Source: Thermothielavioides terrestris NRRL 8126 (Eukaryota; Ascomycota; Sordariomycetes; Sordariales; Chaetomiaceae). Taken from it: a stretch of 64,000 nucleotides of DNA. How positions within the stretch are numbered: the first letter of the stretch is position 1; every line of letters starts with the position of its first letter. Positions 58,721 through 64,000 of the stretch are shown here, piece by piece. A program made the position numbers and the translations under genes. Location: positions 8,475,501 through 8,539,500 of the forward strand of contig NC_016458.1 in NCBI RefSeq assembly GCF_000226115.1. Reading direction: 5' to 3'. Under the pieces are notes generated by a model. It was not told where the DNA came from, did no database searches, and worked only from the letters and a program-made list of their open reading frames with translations.

Positions 58721-59695
58721 GACGTCGGTGGGGAGTAGAGAAAGGCATGGGTTGCGGTGGGTGTTGGGTTGGGCCTGGGGAGAGAATCTTTTGGCGACCC
58801 GCCAGGGCCAGGCCAGCGTAGGGAGGAGGGAAGTTAAGACATCGGCATGCCACGAAGGAAGGGCATGCACGTCATGAGGCTGGCCAAGCGAAAGTGGCTG
58901 CCGTGGCTTACGGGAAGGTGAATGTAGTGTAAGGTTGCACACTCGTGACGGGACAAATGGGCGGCAAGATGGTCCACGGTGTCGGCACCGCCGCTGCAGA
59001 CCTGAACTGGGAGGGCGACGCAAGTTGAGCGCCCCACCACCTCCAGCCCCGCCAGTGCCAGTGCCCGGAGCGGCCCGAGATTTGCTGAGCAGCAAGAGGG
59101 GACCAGGAATCCGAAGTCTGAGAATAGAAACACGGTGCGGGGTAGATAGGAGCCCATCATTGCCAGTTCCTGAACAAAGCTCACGCCGCCAGTGTGATGG
59201 AGGTGATGCAGGTGGATGTCGGGTGGGTGGGCTGAACAGTGGACTGTGCAGTATCCACTCCTATGGAGGTGCAGGGGAGGGTGGCTACCTCCTGGGAGGT
59301 TAGGTCAGGGAGGTCGGTAAGGGGAAGAGTGAAGGAAGCGAAGAGGTGCCAGCTGGGGCGATCATTTAAGCCTTGCAGGCGCTGGAGCCAACAGCGCTCG
59401 CAGCTGCAGCTGTGAGTGGCTGCGCCACATTAGCGCTCCCGCACCGCTCCCTAATTTGTCGGGTATCGCGGCTTGGATGAGGCATAGCGAACTTCACTTT
59501 GCGCAAGACAACGCAGCGTTGACAGTGCGCACAGTTGACAGTTTGCGCAGGAAATTGCAGTGTCGACAGTGCAACAGTGCGCACTCGACAGGAGGGAAGG
59601 CTCGGGGCTTGAAGGTTTCGGCGCACACAAAAAGGTTGGCTGCAGCAGCCCCTGGCACATTTTGGGAAGGTGCAATGCGAGAACTGGACAGCGAC
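58721..59695. other. Intergenic, promoter side of the membrane protein
   Basis: No gene supported. At 59495-59600 the words GTTGACAGTGCGCACAGTTGA and CAGTGTCGACAGTGCAACAG form short overlapping CAGTG(C) repeats. Confidence 0.45.
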
Positions 59696-59699
59696 AAAA
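59696..59699 (-). terminator. Pol III terminator of tRNA-Cys
   Basis: A TTTT run on the minus strand, about 5 bp past the tRNA 3' end; the standard Pol III stop. Confidence 0.7.
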
Positions 59700-59703
59700 G
59701 GAG

Positions 59704-59775
59704 AGGACGAAACGCGATTTGAACGCGTGACCTACCGGACTGCAGCCGGTTGCTCTACCCCTGAGCTACCCGTCC
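59704..59775 (-). tRNA. tRNA-Cys (anticodon GCA)
   Basis: 72 nt, no intron. Read on the minus strand: acceptor GGACGGG pairs with TTCGTCC (two G-T pairs), D arm GCTCAGGGGTAGAGC, anticodon arm ACCGG-CTGCAGT-CCGGT with loop anticodon GCA, T arm ACGCG-TTCAAAT-CGCGT, discriminator T. A U at position 73 is the cysteine identity base. Decodes UGC and UGU. Internal A and B boxes are the RNA polymerase III promoter, the target of TFIIIC. Confidence 0.97.
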
Positions 59776-60572
59776 AATTGGAAACAGCTAATAAACATTT
59801 CCTCGTAGCATAATTGATATCTGGGGTTAAGCATACCGATTGTTTTCCACAAATCCGGAAGTTGAATTTCTTCAGTTCGAGAATCAGTGTCGTTCAATTG
59901 ATTTACCTTCCGACGATTCCATAGCTGTCCTCAATTAATTGTTTTTGAACTTACGATTTTTGGCAACTGCAAACGGTGATCGCAGTCTCAGACCCAGAGT
60001 TCCATAGTGAAACTTGGAGGAAGCCGTATCCACAGAACAACTCGTTGCCGTCGCCGCGGAGGTGCCTTGATGAATCAACTGCGTAGCGCAGGTTGTCGAG
60101 CCCGCTTAACTGGAGCTGAAAGGGAGACCTACGGCAGTAACCTGCAGCAGAGATATAAGCCCTGGGCAGCTTGATTCATGGGCTTCACGTTAGCTTAGCC
60201 GTGCTGAATGGTAAATTTAGCTCCGTACTTCGCAGCAGGCGATAGCTGGTAGATAGAAACGCGAAGATGGGCTGGACACTCTATTACAACAGTCTAGCAC
60301 CGTGTCAAACATTGGTAGGGAGTTGGTCTCGGATCCGAGCATCCTAAGGTACCTAGTCAGCATGAGACGGATCACGATGCTCAGGGACGAATGGTCGGTG
60401 ATCGGCCACCTGGGAAGGAGTTCCAGAACCACCAATTTGGATATAGCCAAGCGAGGAGGCGATTAGGCTGCTTATCCGACTCCCCACATTCCCATGCTAC
60501 AAAGTATTCAAGATCTATGCCGATCATGAAGAAACACGATAATGTACATCTCGCTGATGCAGCGCCAGAGCC
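59776..60572. other. Intergenic, nothing recognised
   Basis: Somewhat AT-richer unique DNA between the tRNA and the GPI-type protein. No frame or repeat supported. Confidence 0.5.
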
Positions 60573-61403
60573 TCAAAGCAAGGAACTTGCAACTCCCAGA
60601 GCAAACGCCAAACCAATCATACGCTCTGCCTGAGATCGAGAGCCTGCGCAGCCCATGGCCGACGAAGTGGTTGTCGTCGCCGTGGCTGATGCAGAAGCTG
60701 TTTCCGTCCCGGGAGCAGGAGTGACCGAGATATTTGCCGGGACCTCGGTGGGAGCAACTGTTCCAGACGCTGTTGTAGGGACCTCGGTGGGAGCAACTGT
60801 CCCAGACGCTGTTGTAGCTGCCGGCGCGGCGGTGTCGGTCGTCGAAGTCGAATCGGCCGACGAGCCCCCCTGAGACTCGGAAATATCCAAGACGTACGTC
60901 CCGTTCCCCCCTTCTCCACTGGCAAACCCTTCCCCACTGGTAAACGTCTCGTAGGACGCCCAGCTGGTCTGCCCGCCGGTCTTGAGCGCCGCGCACGCCT
61001 GGAAATAGGCGTTGCTCGCGCAGATGCTCTCGCCGTCGCTCTTGATGCCGCCGCCAATCTCGGTGCACGAGACCAACAGCTGAGTCATGGTGCGCGACAG
61101 GTTGTCGAAGAAGTCGTCGTCCTCCAGCGACCCGGGCGACAGGCAGTCTCGACAGCTGTCCAACCACCCATACCACCCGTCTGGATTGGGGATGCAGATG
61201 CAGTCTCGGATGGCGTCGTCGAACGACTTGAGCTTCTGGCAAGTGAGCATCTTTTGGTAGATGGGCGCGCAGCCGCAGGCGTCGAGCTTGTGGGGTCCAT
61301 CTGGCGCCGACTTGGGGCTCGAGTAGCCGTTGGGCGAGGCGACTGATGGCGCGACGAGGGCCGCGAGCAAAACGAGGGAAGCCGAATAGCGCATGATGTG
61401 CAT
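60573..61403 (-). CDS. Secreted Cys-rich protein with GPI-anchor type C-terminus
   Basis: Single exon, 276 residues; the ATG at 61394 is an equally good start. Signal peptide MRYSASLVLLAALVAPSVAS. Residues 40-145 carry about ten cysteines (ACGCAPIYQ, MLTCQKL, RDCICIPN, DSCRDCLSPG, VSCTEIG, ICASN, QACAALK). A Ser/Thr/Ala/Pro stalk contains the tandem unit TASGTVAPTEVP repeated twice. The end SSAMGCAGSRS plus the hydrophobic tail MIGLAFALGVASSLL looks like a GPI attachment signal, though the Arg/Glu between them is less usual. The layout is that of cell-wall mannoproteins of Pezizomycotina; no function known. Confidence 0.8.
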   Translation of the reverse strand: MHIMRYSASLVLLAALVAPSVASPNGYSSPKSAPDGPHKLDACGCAPIYQKMLTCQKLKSFDDAIRDCICIPNPDGWYGWLDSCRDCLSPGSLEDDDFFDNLSRTMTQLLVSCTEIGGGIKSDGESICASNAYFQACAALKTGGQTSWASYETFTSGEGFASGEGGNGTYVLDISESQGGSSADSTSTTDTAAPAATTASGTVAPTEVPTTASGTVAPTEVPANISVTPAPGTETASASATATTTTSSAMGCAGSRSQAERMIGLAFALGVASSLL

Positions 61404-62599
61404 CTGCGGTCGGAGAGGCGCTGAAGGCGTTGACTTGCTGTGTGGTGGGACGACAGAGTTTTCAAGGCAGCAGCGGAGCGTGAAATTTAAGAGCCTGCCC
61501 GTTCGTTGGTTGACACCTAGGGGGATGGACCCTAATTTCGGCCTAATGACACAGGCGCGAAGGGCTACCTAGACCGTTAGTCAAATCAATTCATTAAACC
61601 AAATCTGGTAGGCAGGTAGGCGAGCTTTCAAAGAAAAAAAAAAAAGGATTTTTAATTATTAAACATGAAGCAAGCAATGCGGTGTGGCCTACAGTTCCTT
61701 GGAGTGGCTATACCAAAGGTACCTAGTCCGGCTATAAACCATCGGATCCGATATGGAGGTAACAAGCAGTCCGGCTCCAGCGGGACGGTCCAACGGTCGA
61801 CCGGGGGCAATACCTGGCCGTTGCGCTAACTTTCTGGGCAGTGGACACCGATCACGGGCAATCAACCACCGGACAACACGCAGCCCGCCAGACAAGCCCC
61901 GGGCCATCACTCAGACGGTCGCGGCTGATGCTTGAGCTGCCATTCTCCGACTGGGACTCGTGATCTCGACAGGCGCAACCGACCTAGTCCGGCACCATGC
62001 CGCCGTTTGCCGAGTACTGGGTGGAATCACCTACCTACGAGTCGGGTCGGCGCCACCACATTCCCGGGCCTTCTTCGTTGTTGCGCGGCTCAACCCGGCT
62101 CGTTCAGCTGGCAGCCCACAATACCCCCTCGCGGTCGTGAAAAGTCTCGCGCGACACGGAAACGTGCCGCTATCTATAGAAGGCCGCGACCTGCTCGCAT
62201 TGTGCATTGGTATACTTGAAATTCTTTCCGATAGGAAGAACCGTGTAGCTATCTAAACAAAGCTCTCGCTTGCCCGGGCGTTCTACAGCGATCCCGCCAG
62301 CCCTGTCTCCTCGGCTGGGCTCGACACCATGACCCGGACTGCGGACAACGGATTTGGGCACACACATGCTAGCGAGTGACAAGCAAGTTCCTTGGACTAA
62401 TTGCCTAAGCTAGACTTCAGCATCAACCCAATCTCTCCGCTGTCCATCCCTCGCCACTACCCATCACATCCAGTCACATCGAACCCGGTGCCACCTGCAA
62501 CCAACCAGCGATGTCAGTAACTCATCGCAGACACCGCACCACCTAGGCAAGAACATTGAGCGCACTCGCGGCCCACCATAGCCACCGCCAGCCACGCCG
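61404..62599. other. Intergenic, no supported gene
   Basis: Contains an A-run at 61632-61646. Short plus frames at 61932-62256 have no domain. Confidence 0.45.
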
Positions 62600-62752
62600 T
62601 CAAGTCACCCCAACATTCCAGGGCGGCCCAGTGCCGCCGGTGCAGCGGATGCCTTGGGCATCTTGGACAAGCGCCTGGTCGATCTTGTTGCCGTTGCGGA
62701 GAGCCCGGCCCGGGAACACGGTGGCCTCGGGAGGGAGCAGAGGCATGCGCTC
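62600..62752 (-). pseudogene. Open continuation of the repeat-precursor frame past its TAG
   Basis: In frame after the TAG at 62753-62755 there are 50 sense codons (ERMPLLPPEATVFPGRALRN, GNKIDQALVQDAQGIRCTGG, TGPPWNVGVT) and then a TGA. Third positions are mostly C/G, as in the gene itself. The likely reading is a C-terminal part cut off by a recent nonsense change (CAG or GAG to TAG). Stop read-through or an unseen intron are the alternatives. Confidence 0.4.
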
Positions 62753-63208
62753 CTACTCCTCATCCTCGACTTCGTCCTCCACGGAGCGGGGCCGGGTAGG
62801 CCAGGCCGACCTGGCTCCCTCTCCGGTGGAACGGGCGCCGAGCTGGTCAAGGTCACGCTCGGTCAGGTCACGCTTCTGGTTCGTGAGGATCTGCACTCCA
62901 TCCTCGATGACATCAGGGATGATTTTGGCCGCGCCCTTGAGGATGCTACCGAGGTTGAAGCGGGGATCCAGTTGCTCGAGGTCACGCTCGGCCAGCTCCT
63001 CTTCGTCTCGCTTCTGGTTCGTGAGGATCTGCACTCCGTCTTCAATGACATCGGGGATGATCTTCGCCGCGCCCTTGAGGATGCTGCCGAGGTTGAAGCG
63101 GGGATCCAGCTGCTCGAGGTCGCGCTGGTTGAGCTGCCGACTGGCACCAGGGATCACGGCGGCGCTGGTGACGCCGAGGATGGCGGCGATGGCGATAGCG
63201 TGCTTCAT
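62753..63208 (-). CDS. Secreted Kex2-type repeat peptide precursor with perfect 46-residue repeat
   Basis: Single exon, 151 residues. Signal peptide MKHAIAIAAILGVTSAAV. Two tandem units with a period of 46 residues (29-74 and 75-120). Within each, the segment LEQLDPRF, NLGSILKGAAKII, PDVIEDGV, QILTNQ is identical, then KR-D (KR at 66-67 and 112-113), a Kex2-like site. Short acidic spacers (DEEELAE; DLTE) end before the next Arg-Asp. A third start, RDLDQLG, begins after the second spacer and decays. The segment GSILKGAAKIIPDVIEDGV would form an amphipathic helix. At DNA level the two copies differ by about nine bases, all silent. Fits the KEP class (pheromone, repellent or RiPP-type precursors); the activity is unknown. 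After the TAG the same frame stays open with gene-like codons. Confidence 0.82.
   Translation of the reverse strand: MKHAIAIAAILGVTSAAVIPGASRQLNQRDLEQLDPRFNLGSILKGAAKIIPDVIEDGVQILTNQKRDEEELAERDLEQLDPRFNLGSILKGAAKIIPDVIEDGVQILTNQKRDLTERDLDQLGARSTGEGARSAWPTRPRSVEDEVEDEE
62849..63124 (-). repeat. 138-bp coding tandem repeat
   Basis: Copies at 62987-63124 and 62849-62986. They encode the same peptide and differ at silent sites only across the core (for example codon pairs for Lys, Ile, Glu, Asp, Gly, Ser and Gln). Confidence 0.85.
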
Positions 63209-64000
63209 CTTGAAGGTTGGACGGGTTGGTGTTGGTGGGTTATGGTCGGAAGGCGGTTGTGGGCGGTGCGGACGCCGTCAAGTGACTGATCAGCTGGCTT
63301 GGTCAACGAGTGGGAGCCGGATTTGAGTTACCGTGTGACGAGATTCGGTATGACAGGACTTGGCCGGCGCGTGGAGCTTGGACCGTACAACGATACCGTG
63401 AAACGGGTACTGGGGGATTCGACTAGCGAATGGGTGGTGATGCTGAAGCCGAGACTTGCTAATAGCCCTGAAGGAACTTGAAAAAAGGAATGTACGTACG
63501 GCTTTCCAGAAGCCGACACAGGAAAATGAACGGATGGGACTTGCCAGAAGCCCCGGCGTAAGGAATGTGCTTGTGAGTGAGGACCGTGAGTAGATGCTGG
63601 TGAGACAGACAAGTCGCCTGTGTGGGGGGTGTCACTCATTCTTTTATGGCCAACTTTGAGCCAGCAACTGCACTGCACTCGCCACAGGAGACTCTACGAC
63701 GCATCTCTCTAGCTGTTGGCCCTTGTGGAGGAATGTGAGGTATCAGCGCTGCTGCCAATTTTGGCACGAGAAACGACCCAAAATCGATCTCCCTCCTGCA
63801 GCTCCTGACCGTGACCGCGATCGAGATCTCGACTTAGGGGGCAAGACAGGCACTTCGGGCCAACAAGGCCAGATCGATGGTTGAGACACCCATGGGGAGA
63901 CATGAAACAAACGAGCCGTCCCAATGATCGTTCGCCGCCCTTTGGCGTGGCTCGCGGACAAAAATGATCGGGTGAGTTGGTTGGGCTTGATGCCCGTGGG
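63209..64000. other. Promoter side of the repeat precursor, nothing else supported
   Basis: At 63810-63838 a GACCGTGACCGCGATCGAGA run could encode an Asp-Arg repeat at a gene end running off the window, but no full frame supports it. Confidence 0.35.

Noticed and set aside
62556..63326. Long plus-strand frames (211 and 256 codons) over the repeat precursor
   Set aside because: They are antisense shadows: their repeats are only the reverse of the precursor's repeat, while the minus strand has the signal peptide, KR sites and silent-only differences.

Overview
This is nuclear DNA of a filamentous ascomycete (Pezizomycotina), most likely a sordariomycete. The genes are GC-rich with C/G-ending codons and 40-115 bp introns. 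The protein families are typically fungal (CFEM, Clr5, GH7 cellulase, PAQR). The transposons are wrecked by C-to-T and G-to-A transitions at CpA/TpG sites, which turn CAG and TGG codons into TAG; this is the mark of repeat-induced point mutation (RIP).

Layout. 1-398 (-): start of a secreted precursor with tandem repeats cut at Lys-Arg sites, running off the window edge. 2.1-19.3 kb: one AT-rich, RIP-mutated block. It is a Copia LTR element whose coding region was broken by two nested Gypsy-family insertions, a 1.9 kb internally deleted one and an 8.3 kb chromodomain-type one; all three insertions are bounded by 5-bp target duplications. 19.7-25.7 kb: a PAQR/haemolysin-III membrane protein, a WD40 protein resembling a TFIIIC subunit, a small pseudogene and a small probable mitochondrial protein with an internal duplication. 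26.8-27.6 kb: a miniature inverted-repeat element nested in a relative, both carrying telomere-like repeats. 28.5-29.9 kb: an FAD monooxygenase. 30.36-37.27 kb: a RIP-mutated Tad1-like LINE in reverse orientation with a (GTT)n tail and a 14-bp target duplication. 37.7-52.2 kb: an SDR lacking the usual catalytic Tyr, an orphan ORF, two single-pass surface proteins (one CFEM), a Clr5 protein, a TauD-type dioxygenase and an unknown basic/acidic protein. 53.2-58.7 kb: a GH7 endoglucanase and a large multi-pass membrane glycoprotein. 59.7 kb: tRNA-Cys(GCA). 60.6-61.4 kb: a GPI-anchored-type secreted protein. 62.6-63.2 kb: a second Kex2-type repeat precursor.

The genes do not form one obvious pathway. 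Several act at the cell surface or outside the cell: the two repeat precursors, the CFEM protein, the Cys-rich receptor-like protein, the GPI protein and the endoglucanase. The most original content is the pair of unrelated Kex2-type repeat precursors at the two ends of the window. In one, the repeated peptide is unchanged while its DNA has collected only silent differences. In the other, each repeat carries a conserved two-cysteine loop.

All gene models are read by eye; splice sites were chosen by reading frame, GT-AG ends and protein continuity.
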